From: Scatophagus argus
Lineage: Eukaryota; Chordata; Actinopteri; Scatophagidae
Length of the DNA: 64,000 nucleotides
Direction: 5' to 3'
NCBI RefSeq assembly: GCF_020382885.2
Contig: NC_058506.1
Location: 11,138,318-11,202,317 of the forward strand
Positions 1-13,900 of this stretch are shown piece after piece. Made by a program: the position numbers and the translations under genes. Positions within the stretch are counted from its first letter, which is position 1, and each line of letters starts with the position of its first letter. The notes below the pieces were generated by a model. The model saw only the letters and a list, made by a program, of their open reading frames with translations. It had not been told where the DNA came from and ran no database searches.

Positions 1-783
1 CTGCAGGTTTCCCATTTCATGCAGCGCCAGAACTCTGAGGGAGTCATAACCATTGGCGTGGAGATATTCTGAAGAAAAGTGGTATAGACATGGGAAACAA
101 ATGTAAGACCTTTGTGACAGCCTGGCGCACACACGTCATCCACATATTCCATGTTATTATCTTTTCACCTTTTGCGTCGGTACTCTCAGAATGGCAGAAT
201 AGTATCAAACTTTATAATAATAAACATTAAAAGCACTGCTTTCACAGTGCTTTTAATGTTGAAGTTTGTATCTCTAGATACTTTGTATATTACTGGAAAT
301 ATTACAAGTATTTAGATTATTTGCATTATTGCTTTATTGCAAGTATTTGCATTATTTCATATAAGCATGACATAGCATGCTTTTTATGCAAAAACCTGAC
401 TTGAAACTTGATTAAATATGCCCTTTCAACCCTTTCTATACTTTCTATAACACAGTGTCCCACCTACTGACAATTTGTCAGCACTTGTCTGGTTTCTACA
501 AAGAGCGCAATAGTATTTTGTGCTCTTACTAATAGAGGTGGAATATGCAGCAATGACGGTCTGCTTATGGTCAGGGCTGATGGGGAGGTTGTAGAGAGCA
601 CTTGGGGTACTGTAGTCCTCCTCTGTCATGTCACAAGGATGGATGTTTGGAGTCAGCCTAATAATGGGACTGAAATCAACCAGGCTTGCAGAACGGTTGA
701 GACTTCTGCTCTGACAGCGCTGAAACTGTGCCACAAAGCCTGGGAAGAGAAACAAGCAGTGCAAACAAAAGGTTCAAGCTGTC

Positions 784-821
<38 letters not shown>

Positions 822-3800
822 CTCACAGGGCTGTGTGTATGCCAGAAGCAGCAGCAGTAATGAACGGCTATGCTGGAAGAGCTGTAGACAATGTGGTCTT
901 CTCTCAAGAGCTTGACGGTAACAGCTCAGTGTGTCTTCCACATCCAGAGGAACGCACACAAGAGACATGGAGTGTTGTATCTCTGCACCTTAGACACAGA
1001 ACATATACTGTGTCAATGAAAGAGTATACATGTTTCATCTGTGTACTTTTGGTTCTATCTAACATTTTGGTATCTCACTGATTGGCCATTCCTGTGCTGT
1101 TTTTTTTAGCATTTGAATCATTTCAGTTGTAGGGCAGCCATCAACATTTGCTACTATCTGCAATTGCTTGTGTGATTGGAATTTGTTTTGGCATAGTGTG
1201 AAATAAAGTTGGCTGTTTAAACCTTTAAGATCAACTCTCTCTCTAGGAGTGGAGTTTCCTAGTGCTGCTTTTTTACAAGTGGGCAGCAGCTGTGCAGATT
1301 GAGGGGTCCACCCACTGAGCAGCTGGGAGCCTGCATAGCTCCTGTAAGTCACCTGAAATGTAGAGTATAGTAGAGTAGAGTAAGTACTTCATATATTTAC
1401 ATACAGCACAATATACACAATGCTTAAGTTAACCAACAGAGATAAATGAGTTTTACACTTTGAACAGGGCAAAAACACATGATGTGAATATGTTTCTGAA
1501 TATGTTTCTAACTGTTACTGAACAGTTCCTTTGACTTTTTAAACTTGGGACAAATATTAAGATATTATATGGCATCACAAACAAAAACCAAAAGACAAAA
1601 AAAGCCTGAAAACAAGTTTGGTATTTGTTTTATTTTGCCTGGTAATCAAATACCCATCAGCATTTCTACACAAACATTCTTATTGGGTTGGTTTTCTTTG
1701 TTACACTTGAACATGTTTCTGTGTGAGGGTATGTGCCACCTTGTTGCCAGTGGCCTTCTGCGTCTTGACATGGTGTGGTTGTGGAACTGCAGGTCCTCCA
1801 AAAGAACTTATCCTTTCAAGCAACCTCCTCTGCGCATGGACTAGTAGAGGAGTTATGATCAAGGCATAACGTTCCCTGGGATAGAGGTACAGATGCAGTC
1901 ACACAAATACACACACATGCACAATAATGTTGGAGATAACTTTTTGATCCACATTTACAGTCTAGCTGGGCATGTGTTAAGACATGTGAAAGAGTACTAC
2001 TTTGTGTTCAATTGTTTCACCCATGATTTCTGCAATACTATGATACTAATAGATTTCCAATTCAAAAGCTCTAGTTGAATTCCCTTTAAAGATAAAAACA
2101 TGTCCCTCATCTTAACAAAAACCATCTCCCGTGAATGTTACTATAATAAGTCTGTATATAATTATATTTTAGCTGCACTTACGGTGCTTTGTAGAAAAAA
2201 AGTGTTATTCACCGTGTGTATGAGTTGAAAACTAAGGCAAAGTGGGCCAAGCTTTCCCATCTGCCACTGTCATGGAGGTACTCCAGAGTGTGAAACATCA
2301 AGGTGCGGACCCAGTGCAGGTCCACATGGGTGTTGTCATCCAGTCGGGCTGAAAAGTGGAGACTGGACTCTAGCTCCTCCTCAGTAAAGTCACTTTCATA
2401 CAGGCTCCACACCTAGTAGGGACAAAGATGAATTATGAAGGTCAAAGTAATAAACAGGACTGTGTCATCTTACCTTTGTAGCTGTATTGTTAATGTGTTT
2501 TGGCTCATGCAACAAGGTGAAGACTGTCGTGACCAAAGTAATATTTGGTACCTATACAGTGCTACACACTTTACAATCTGGAGATTTCATTTTTTTACAC
2601 TTCTTTATAAAGAAGTAATTGTGTATCTATGTGTGTGTATATAGCGTTATGTGACAGTTACCCCTAGTTTGTTCAGCATGTCCATGATTAGGTCAGTAGC
2701 CAGCACCAGTAGTGAGGTGAAGGTGCTGTGCAGCTGGTCTGCTGTGATGGGACAGGGAGGTTCAAGTTGAGCAGTACTCTGGATAAGGACAGCGATTCTG
2801 CAGCTGTGGTCCCACACAGTCTGACACACATACTGCAGAATGGTCCAGTGGCTGCCACGATGGGCCAACACCTGGAAAACATGAAAAATAAAAACATAAA
2901 GTACAATATAGTACACACACATTCTGAAAGTAAAATCAATAGCACATACAGAATGTACTGGAACAAACAGAATGAACACACTATGAAGGAGATTTATGTG
3001 TATATGTACAATACCATGGCCCTTCGGAGATGTAAAGCAGCTTTGTTAAGTGACTCCAGCAATAAGACAGAAGTGCGTCTGTGCACCTCATTCTGCTCTT
3101 CCACACTTTGAGAAGGGTCCTCTCCCTCCTCACAGCTCTCCTCTGTAACAGAGTCATCAACTCTGACCACTGTAAAAAAGGTTGAGATAAGTGATGAAAC
3201 ACAGACTTGATCATAGCTTGTTTTTTTAGATATAATTTTTGCCATTTTCCGCACCCTCCTTTTTGTTCCTGTCTTTGTGTGCAGCCTGATAATCCCTTAG
3301 ATGGGAATGAGAGGATTCTGTCTCTGAGGTGACTGCATATTTAGATGACTGCTGTTGCTGTGAGCTCCTCCACAACAGGAAGCCAGAGAAGGCCAGAGAG
3401 AAACATAAGGGATTTAACTGGCTGTATCTGAAACAAGTAATTAATATTATAGTCACACACTCATTAATATGTATATATATATAGTATTTGTAGAATGATT
3501 TATTTTTTTGACAATAATCATAGCAATACTACAAAAAGACTACAAATCTATCTGAATCCAGATACCAGAAGCAACACTATATCTCTCCATGACCAGGGCA
3601 GATCAGCAACAGTTAGTCTCTTTGTGTTGACATGTAATTACACCAGCCACTTGGGTCAGTTAGTGTAACTGATGCAACAATAAATTGTTCCCAGAAAAAC
3701 TAGAAAAATAGAGTAAAACACTTGATATCTTGTGAGTAAACCTGTGCTGCAGGGCTCCTCCAAGCAGCTGGTCCAAGCACTGGTAAAGCAGTGCTAAATG

Positions 3801-4902
3801 GGCTTGAGCCATGCTGTAGTTGAGGTGAGACTTCCATATTCTCTCCTCACAGCACATGTTTCTCAGCTGAAGCAGCTTCTTTCGCCGTTGTACCACAAAC
3901 GTCATTGTGGTTAGCAGGTTCTCCACAGCTTGCATCTCTCTACACACAGAGAGAGAAGTCAAGTGTACATGCAGATATGTGAACCCACACATGAAATTAA
4001 ACACAAAACACTGACATTCCCACAGGGTGATAAATACGCACACAAGCACATACTGTACCTGTTAGTTCTCACTCTCTGAGGCATGCTGTGCTTTAGTTTT
4101 TTTCTTGTATCATAGTTCTTGTTCTGCTACAAAAACAAAGCATGGTATTTATATTTTATATTAAGAAGATTACAAAGCTAAAAATAATCAATTTTACAGC
4201 AAAACTGAATTATCATTACAATTTTCATTGGTAAATTTCATTTTGTTCTGTTATATGACTGTTTTCACTCAAATTTCATTTTCCTATTAACTGTGGTTTG
4301 GAGTTAGGGTACGGACCTAAATGTGACTAGGCCACACTGGCACCATCTTACATTATGAAAACCCAGAACAGAACATTAGTAGCAGTACAGCAGTTTTAAC
4401 AGGTGCAACACAGGCACAAATACAGTATCTTAGTATATCACAGTTGTTATTTGTGTGCCTACATGCCTACATGTATTTTTACCTGTGGTGGTTCATTTCC
4501 TTTCAGAGTCTGACTGTTTCCCTCCAAACGTTTTGTGGACAGTCCCACCCCCCCATCACGCCTAACAAAGAGAGAACCATTCCTGTCAGGTTTTTATGAG
4601 TATAGGCAAAACAGCTACTGTTAATAATAAAGTGCAGTATGATCCAAAAGTTAGTAGACAGTACTGCATTTCTTGATGTTTTGACTGTAGCAATATTAAC
4701 CTAACTATGAAAGGCCACAGGGATTATAAAATTCAAGCTGAAAGGAAGTAGATAATGAAAGCATACCTGGTAAGAAATTCAAATATGCTTTGCCCCCACT
4801 TTAACACCAGGTCTGGGTGGCCGTCTTCCATGGTTCTCTGGAGAAGCAGTGCCGCAAATTCAGCAAAATATGCCTTGTGTCTGAGCTTCATCACTATCAA
4901 GA

Positions 4903-4935
<33 letters not shown>

Positions 4936-7900
4936 GGTGTGAATGAACAAGACTAATTATTCACATACAAAAAGTAAGTGTGAGCTTCTTACCTTGTTGA
5001 TAGGCATCCTTTAATATGCTGTTGGAGATCAGATCATACAAAATGGTTGGATCTTCGCAGGCAGTAAGTGGCTGTGAAATTTCTACAGAAATAAAGACAT
5101 ACACATACATTGTGAAGCTTACAAAAAATACTATTTACAAATGAGTAGCTGAGAGACCGTAATGAAATATTACAAACTGAGTCTTCTTCAAGAAATGTGT
5201 TAAATGTCAGTTATGGTTAGGGTTAGAAAGTATTGATTATTAAACAGCAATAAAAGTTGTCCTGTCATATTTACAACTTTATATTAGTATAAACTTTATA
5301 TTAGTATAAAGTTGTCCTGTAATATTTACAACTCTATACAAATATAGAGGCAGACACTATAAACTTTTTGCTATGCACACTTCCTTGTTTTCAGCATTTT
5401 TTTTAAAAAAAATCAGTGACAGGTGTGTGTGTATGCATATGTCTGCATGTCTCTGTGTTACCATTGTCTGGTGTGGGAACCGTTTCAGATGTGATTCTTT
5501 TCCTGGTCTTTAAATGCAGTGCCTGCAGCTGAAGACTTTTCATTTCACCCTTGACTGCAGTGTGATCTGCCTTAGACTGTATGCATACACACACACACAC
5601 ACACACACAAAACACAGAGAAACACAAGAACAGTGGAGCAAAATATTCTTCAGCTGGTATATATTTAAAATGATTTAATATCAAAACATCACTAAAACGT
5701 AAAAGTCCTTAGTAAAAAAAAAAAAAAAAAAAAACTGGGTAAATTCATGAATTAATGCCATTGTAAGACATCTACGGTTTTCTGCTGTTTCTTACACCCA
5801 CAGCCTGACTGGAAAGTCTGCTTATCTCCAGCTGGGCATCATAGACCTCTTGAAGCAGCCTGCGACCACGGTCCATCACCACAGGAGCCATCTGATGCTC
5901 CCTGAGCACGCGTAATGCCTGGTCAAGGAGAATGAAGAATGGCAAATTATTTTGTGCAAGGCACCTTGTTGATGAGTGTGTCTGCTTAATACTCAAAATG
6001 AAAAACAAAGAACCAAAGTGCCGATAAACTTAATACAGATAGGTACAATATATGGTGATTGTATATAGTGTTTCCATATTATAAAATGTTGTATTAAATG
6101 TGGTAAAACATGTATTGAACTGATTATGGCAAACAAGAGAGGATGAGAGTCATGTGGATTGAATTAAACCTGTTTTAAATGTGATGGTAATAAAAATCTG
6201 AGGGTTCTCTTGAAGCAGATTTGTGCCAAAATAAGGTTAAAACATTAGAATTAAAGGTAATGTTTAGCGCAAAATTTTCAACAGCAATGAAACCTGCACA
6301 CACATTAATGATATAGCCTGCACATATACATATGCAGACACACCTTTGACAGGTAGTAGCTGATGCAGGCTATCATGTGCATTAACGACTCTGAGGTGTT
6401 TCCAGTCCATTTTTGCTTCAGTAGACATGAATTCTCCTCCAACACTATCAAGCACTTTTTCAGCACCTGAACATCAGAACAGAGACAGAGGAACACATAG
6501 TTAGGAATTATTGTATTTTGTGCTATGATACATTTTTTAACATAGTTAACTTGGCCCTTTTAGGATACAGTATTAAGACCTGTATAAATGAAGTGCATGC
6601 ATATACCTGTACCACAGGGTCACAAGTGATCTGATGGAAAATCACAGGTGCCAAGAGACCGTAACATTTCACTACAGCTTGCACTGCAGCACAACCATCA
6701 TTTAACCACATCGCCAGGTCCATGCCCATCAGCATACGCTCACACTCTGCCAGTCTAGCTTCCTGCACACACATGCAAATATCATTCATATATGTTCATT
6801 TAAACTGTTTGGACTTATTTCTTGTACGGCAGTGACGTACAAGAAGTAAGTCTAATTGTAATGTACATACACACCACTCAGTCGAGATCGTTTTTTACCT
6901 GTTCCCAGATAAACGGCCCACTGTCACTGAATGAGTCACAATAGAGTGATCCCTGCTGAATGTTAATTTCTGTCTCAATGAAGATGGAAGTGAGGAACAA
7001 CTGACACAGGAGAGGTGAGGAGTGCTGCAGGGTCTGGACACGTAGCCTTCAGAATGGTGAATGGATATAGAATAAAAGGAGATTAGCAAATGTAAAAAAT
7101 ACAAATTTCTTGATCTGAACACTTTGAATGTGTTTCCTCCTCACCCTATGTTAGCAAGTCTCTCCTGTGTACTGTGAGACATAGGGCCAGGGTAGGTATA
7201 GTGGCTCCGCAGTTCTTTGCAGGCTTTCTTTGCTATGGCATACTGCTTTGTTTGAAATGCCACCTGAGGAAGAAAAGAAAAGTGTTAATGTTTGTAATGC
7301 CCACTGGCTCTGGCTCTACACCTTACACTACAGCCAAATATGGTGATGTGACAAATTAGTACCACAAGTCTACTTGGAACTAATTTTCACTTTGTGTGTA
7401 CTGCACCTGTGCCAAGTGAGCCCACGTGGAGAGCAGGGGTACAGGCATTGATGCCAGCAGTGGGAATGTTGTCCCTCCAATGGTGTTGCCCAATAGCTTT
7501 CCCTGGCTGTTGTAGGCTGCTAGTGCGAACACATACTTTTGATTGGGTTCCAGCCCTTCCACCCTCAACACACACTCATCAGATACTGCTGGTACCTTGA
7601 AACATACAAAGTCAGACCTAATATTATGGACAAACATCAAGTTATACAAGATGACAAAAATACGTCAGACTAGACCTGATATTCCTCTGTGAAAGGGATC
7701 AGTTGTACCATATTTCCAGTTCCTGGCAGGCTGCAGTCTCCAAGGCGAACTTTCCAGTTAATGTGCTCAGCTGCACGGCCGCAGAGTTGGTACCAACACA
7801 CCTAGAAAGATGCAAAAGTAGGGGAAGAAAGATGAAAATTACAGAGGTTGTACTGAATTATTTGCTTCTTTTTTGGATTAGTAAATTAGGGACATAAGTA

Positions 7901-10900
7901 AAAGCAACTTTCACCTGTCCCTCCAAGTTATAAGGTGCTGGGGCAAAGGTAAATGAGTGTGCAGTGCGTGAGAGTAAGATAGGTGCGGGTGGAGGGTTTT
8001 CTTCTTCCTCCCCCATCCCTTTGTCTTTACTTTCAGCAGGAGTCTTACACATGGAGAAATGCAGTTTTCTCTCCTCCACTCCTGCTCTCTGTATCAGAGT
8101 GGATGCCTCCTGGCAAGCAAATGAACAAATCAGTAAAAATTCACACTTCATATAAGCTCGTGAGAAGTCACTATAACCAAGAGAGTATTTATTACAAGTA
8201 ATCCTTATTAACACTGTGGAAATATATCAGATATATATAGTTTTTATATGACATGCACAGTTGTGACTATGTCTAAGAAAGTATGAATATTTGTAACCTC
8301 CAGAAGACTTTTGGTTTGATTGTTGCTGTTATTTGGCTCCGTGCTGTTGAACCCCAGCAAGGCTTTCTGCATCAGGAAAAGAGCTTTGGACACCTTGTTC
8401 TTCTTTATTCGATCCAAGAGCTCAGACTCTGTGACTAGACACAACCAGTAAATTCTCAGACTAATTATTTATGTCAACAGTGTGGCAAGAGTTATTGGCC
8501 AAAATATTGATAAATCAGTATTCTTAAACATTTATGTTAATTAAGAAAGATTTATTCAACTTCAGCAAGTACATGAACAGGAAATGTCACCATTTTTATC
8601 AGTATAAAATTTAATGCAAAGTAAGTGTAGGGAAAAGGCTAAGCAATCCTTAAAAGTCAACAATGAGTAAATTTGTCAGTGTGGCAGTCTGACCTTCATT
8701 TAGCTGCAGTAACTTGAGGGAAGCCCTGTGGTGGATGATGTCGAGTTCAACATAAAGGTCTATTGCAAGCAGGTATACACGTGTGGACTGAGTGTGTTGA
8801 GAGCCTTTGATGTCTGATTCTGCCTTAGTGTGCACTTCTTCTTTTGCCTTCTTACTCAATTCATCTTCTTCATTTTCCTCTCCCAGTGATGTCAGAGAAG
8901 ATACAGAGGGTGTTGGGAGAGGGGGAGGATTAAATTTCTATTGGAACAAAAGGAAAACATTTTTAGAAACACTCACCCACTATATTTTCTCGATATACAC
9001 TGATTTTATTTGTTAATAGCTTTACATGTTTCCCGTCTTAGATCTGACTTAGAAGGGTGTAGAATTAATAAATGTCAGACAGAATTTTTATCAGCCACTC
9101 ACACATGGCTGTTGGACAGGTTAATTGCCTACCTGCATGAAGGCAGTGTCAGTGACTGCTGAGCAATCTTGGGGCAGCAGTGTGGCTACACCCTTCGCCA
9201 GAGCTTCAAGAGCCCGCTCCACCACCTCACACAACTTCTGCAGCAGCTCTGTACATGAACTCTGAGAGCAGGCACAAATGCACACATTGCACAATGTGTT
9301 TTTGCTGATATAATATTTCTGAAAAACCTGAGACTAAAAACTGCACACTGGCACAATATGTACACACTCTGAATACATAATCAATTCATTCACATACCTC
9401 GAGAAGAGAGAAAGAGATTGGCTTCACATCATCACTGTCTGCTGGATACAAGGTATTAGAATAATAATACTGATGCAGCCTTAGTTTGGAAAACATTACA
9501 TGGAATGGTAGTATAAATCAAACAGCAGAGTGATATTCTATAAAACCGGATCAAGTACAAAAGATGCATAATGTTAGCTGCCTTACCAACTGAAATAGGG
9601 CTAATGGTAGAACCTACTTACTGACCTGGATATTGTGTCTGATGACAGTGTTCAGCTGCACCCTCTAGCAGCATGGCCAACGTGTGGACCATCTCTGCTG
9701 TCATTATGCAGTCAACAGTTGCAAGGTCACAAGCAAAGGCCACCTCACACAGCATATACAGACACCACAGCCACTGCAAACATTCACAAATAATACCGCT
9801 AATAATACTCACATCCCATCCCCCTACAGGACTTCACACATGCACCCTCCCCCCTCTAGCCACATACACATTGCTTCTCACACACACACACAATCAAACA
9901 CTCACAGCATACCGCAGACTGACACTAAGTGCACTTTATTTACTTTACTTTGTTTTATATTTTTATATTGTGTTCATTTTTTATGTTTCTGCTGCTATTT
10001 ATACATGTGCATTTAAGCTGAGAATCTGTACAAAATTTCGTTATGCTTGCATAATGACAATAAAGACTCTTGAATCTTTTATCCCATTCAATTAATATTA
10101 CAGCTCATCAACTCCAAATTCTTACTGTGGAGTAGAAAAGTAACCATGTTATATTTAATAATAATGTGTTCAGCCAGAAACAGTCAATACTTTCACTAAT
10201 GATCACCTTTTTAAATACATACCTTGCTGCAATTATCTACCTTCTCAAGGTAATGTGTAAACTCCAGAGTTTGCAGCTGATCCCACTGCATGGCCACCTT
10301 TATTTTACCCCATAGAAATAGCACAACATCCAAAACCAGGTCCACGTCTGGTTGCAGATCCTACACAAACACACACATACAGTGTATACACATGAAAAAA
10401 AACTTCTCTGAACTCGATCTTTAACTTTAATCTGAGCCCCAGTCATTGGCAGATCAACTCCAGCACAAACACACACATACACATTATGGAGACTTACAGG
10501 AACAGAGCTGCAAATGGACTTGTGTAAGGTGTCTACCAGGCCGATGAACTCATCACTCATTGAGAGTGAACACTTATGTTTGCCTGCTGGACAAATCAAA
10601 AAACATGACCACATTAGAATTCAGAAATGACTGAAATCAGTGTTTGATATTTTGTTAATGCTGAGCACCTTATTAATACTAATTGATGCTAAATCATAAA
10701 CATCATAAACATTTGTCGTCTATTATTTGACAGAAATAACTTGGTTAAGCTTCTCATAAATCTGACATCACCTTGGTGACATAGTAACATAGTAACAAGT
10801 GGTCCTCATTGTTATGTCCACAACAATTTCCCCAAATCAATGAGGAAAAGAAGCCAGAATTGGTTTATATATGGCACAATTTCACTGTTGCTACCTTCAA

Positions 10901-13900
10901 TCATGTTGTCTTCTCTAGCACGGCTCCTCTGTGAAGACTGCAGGCTGTTAAAACTGACAAACAAAGCAAGCTCCACCTCTGCCCTCCTGAATGATTGACC
11001 TTCCACACCCTGACACAGAGAGACACAAAGAGAGACGCTCCAGATCATTCAGAGACACAGCACATGCTGAACTGAATAATAAAAATTGTGGCAGATGCTC
11101 GCATGTTACTCACAGGCAAAACCTGCAGAATCTCTTTGGCAAGTTCAGCAAAGACATCTGGCTGCTTGTACTGAAACAACAGCTTTACAAACCTCATCGC
11201 AGACATGATGGGTACTTTGTTTTCCTCTAGCGAAAAAAAACCCCAACATATTACTTCCCACTGATCTCCAAAACAAACACCTTGCAACACGTGATAAAGC
11301 TCTGTTGAAATGTGAGGTAAAAAGACAAAGAAAACAGTCATTACCTGCAATGGCTAAATCCATCAGAGTGGATGTTGGTGTCAATGCACTAAGAGACTCA
11401 CTCGTGTGTCCTTCAAACATGAGAAAATACAAACACGTTATTGAATGCATGAAATGAGCATTTATCACCCTATAGTAAAGGCAATAGCAATTTTATGTAT
11501 ACAGCACATTTCATAACCCTTAAACTTAATGTGCTTTACACTGAGTGACAGTAAAATGCAGAACACTGGCTCAACAAAGCCTAAATTCAATGTCGATTAA
11601 ACATAGCATACAGCAAAAATCTTCAAATATAAACCCAATCAAAGAGAAACACCCTAAATACCCAATTACATTTTAAAAATTCTATAGTACCTTCAGGACT
11701 GATATGTTTCCTATTAATTGTGGACTAACTATAATCACTGCAGAGTGTTTTTCTATTGTGTTTGTTTTACTAACCAGATAAAATACTGATGCCAGCAGAA
11801 AGAAGTTCCAGGATCACTTCCTGCAGCTCTGGTTCATCTGGCATCCTCGTCTGTAGTGGGCGTCTGTTACTGTCCCAAAGGGCTTCTAAGATGCCCAAGA
11901 ACTGTGCCGCACTGCTGTCAAACAGGCCCATTAGTGTGCGCTCTGTTGTAGTACGAGGCCATGGTGCCTACAGATGGATATGTGCGGTCTAGTTGTTACA
12001 ATTAAATTGATTGCACAAAATCCAACAAAAAAATATAAAAAGCAAACAGCAGCAATGAAACTTAACAATAGAGAACTAAAACAGATTATTCATCAATTAA
12101 GAGGAGTTAACATGTGTATGGTGGGTCTACTACACTATGTATTCTCTTTTAAGTGACAGTACGCTTAAATGTGAGATTTAACACTAAATATGATGATACA
12201 GCAGCAAAGTGAATGTTATTACATTCGGTATGTCCGTCAGGGTGCTTTTGGTTTTGGCTCTGAACAAGGGTTTGGGTCTCCTGCGGGACTCAAACACCGC
12301 TCGTTTAAATATCATGGCAGCCAACTGGAAAAAAAAAAAAAAAGACCTTTAACTTTGTAAAAGAAAGCACATCAACACTATAAAGGTAAAATAGCAAACA
12401 TTAACTCGGGCACCGAAAGTTAAGAGAAAATTCATACATCTTCAGAAGGCAAAAATTTGTGTGCATGTGTATTCATAGAAAAAGTGGTGGCTATCTAGTG
12501 AAAGTGCTATAGTCTTAGACACTGAAAGATGTTTCCGGTGAGTCAAATTATGAATGCAAAGCAATTGTTTGTTTGAGTATATTTCAAGTATATTATATAT
12601 TTCAATGAGAGGTGCACCCTGCCTTGATAGAAGCTTCTTTGTAAGCTCTCTGATTCTCTCTGGTGGCAGGAACATCACTCTGCTCCTCCATCTTTGCAAG
12701 CTCATTGATTTTTCCAAGGGCTCTCCTGGCAAATTCCTGAAAGAGTTTGAAGACACACAACCACTTCACAAATGGGAAATAGCACTTACAGAATAATTCA
12801 GAAATTCAGCTTAAGAACCTATTCTATTTGACATTAATATGTGGATTAAATGGCAGTTTACATTTTAACACATTAAAAGCTAAACATGAGGGATAAGTTA
12901 TTTAACCTATGTTTGGGACCTTAGTATCTTGATACAGCAGACAAATAAACATTATAGCAGAATTTTATGATACAGTCCTAGTTAATCATTTCTAAAACAG
13001 ACTGACAGTGAACAGGCCGCTGTAGAAAACTGGTATTTGTATCTTATTAGATATGAAGGGTCTGTTGTTTGTTAGGTGTCTGGATGCAGATGACGTGTCT
13101 TTCACCTCTGCCTGCACCGCAGCCTGGCTGTCATAGTAACAGTGGCAGACAGCACAGTACATTGTGACAATCCATGGCAAATACTTTGCAGTCATCAGAG
13201 GGATGGAGAGCTCTAAACTGATGCTTGCCCACAAAAGGTACTCCAGTGCCTGGACATGATCGTAAATGGTGTTAAAAAGGATCATGACACTCCCAATAAT
13301 ATCTATATTATAAATCACAGTAATTTTTAGCTACATCAGATCATTCATTAGATAAAAGTTTCACTTAATTTTAAGAATAGAAATGAATTCTTTCTTAGTT
13401 AAAATACAACAGAGGGAGGATCAGAAGACAACTGATGTGCAGAAGAGATAATATAATGAAAATTATTATATCCGTCACAACTGCAGCAACAAATACAGTA
13501 GTATAAGTTCCAACTGTCATCTGTTTCTAAGCACCTGTGCACTACAATTCATGGTCATCAGGTAACGACAGATAGTGTAGATGTGTAATGAACCTGAAAA
13601 AGAGGAGAAAGAAAAAGTACAGAGTATGTTGGTCCTAAAATAAAATGTCAAGTACAGAAAGAATCATATCATTTCTCACTTCACTTTCATCATTGCTCTA
13701 CTGATGCACACACTAATTCTATTTAGTATTTCTGCTATGAGTACCATTGGGAGGTTAATCTATTACTTAAAGTATATAAAATTACATTAGCTGTTCACAA
13801 TATTAAGTTATTGAACAAGAACCTTGCAAGATCCTCCTTTTCTCTTGATCTCTCTCACCCTTTGACAACTGATGTCATTCTTCCTAAACTTTCTGTCTGA

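Noticed and set aside
1059-1352. Open frame first suspected to be a transposase remnant
   Set aside because: It joins in phase with exons on both sides (1740-1875 and 827-982) and has good splice signals, so it was placed in cfap54.
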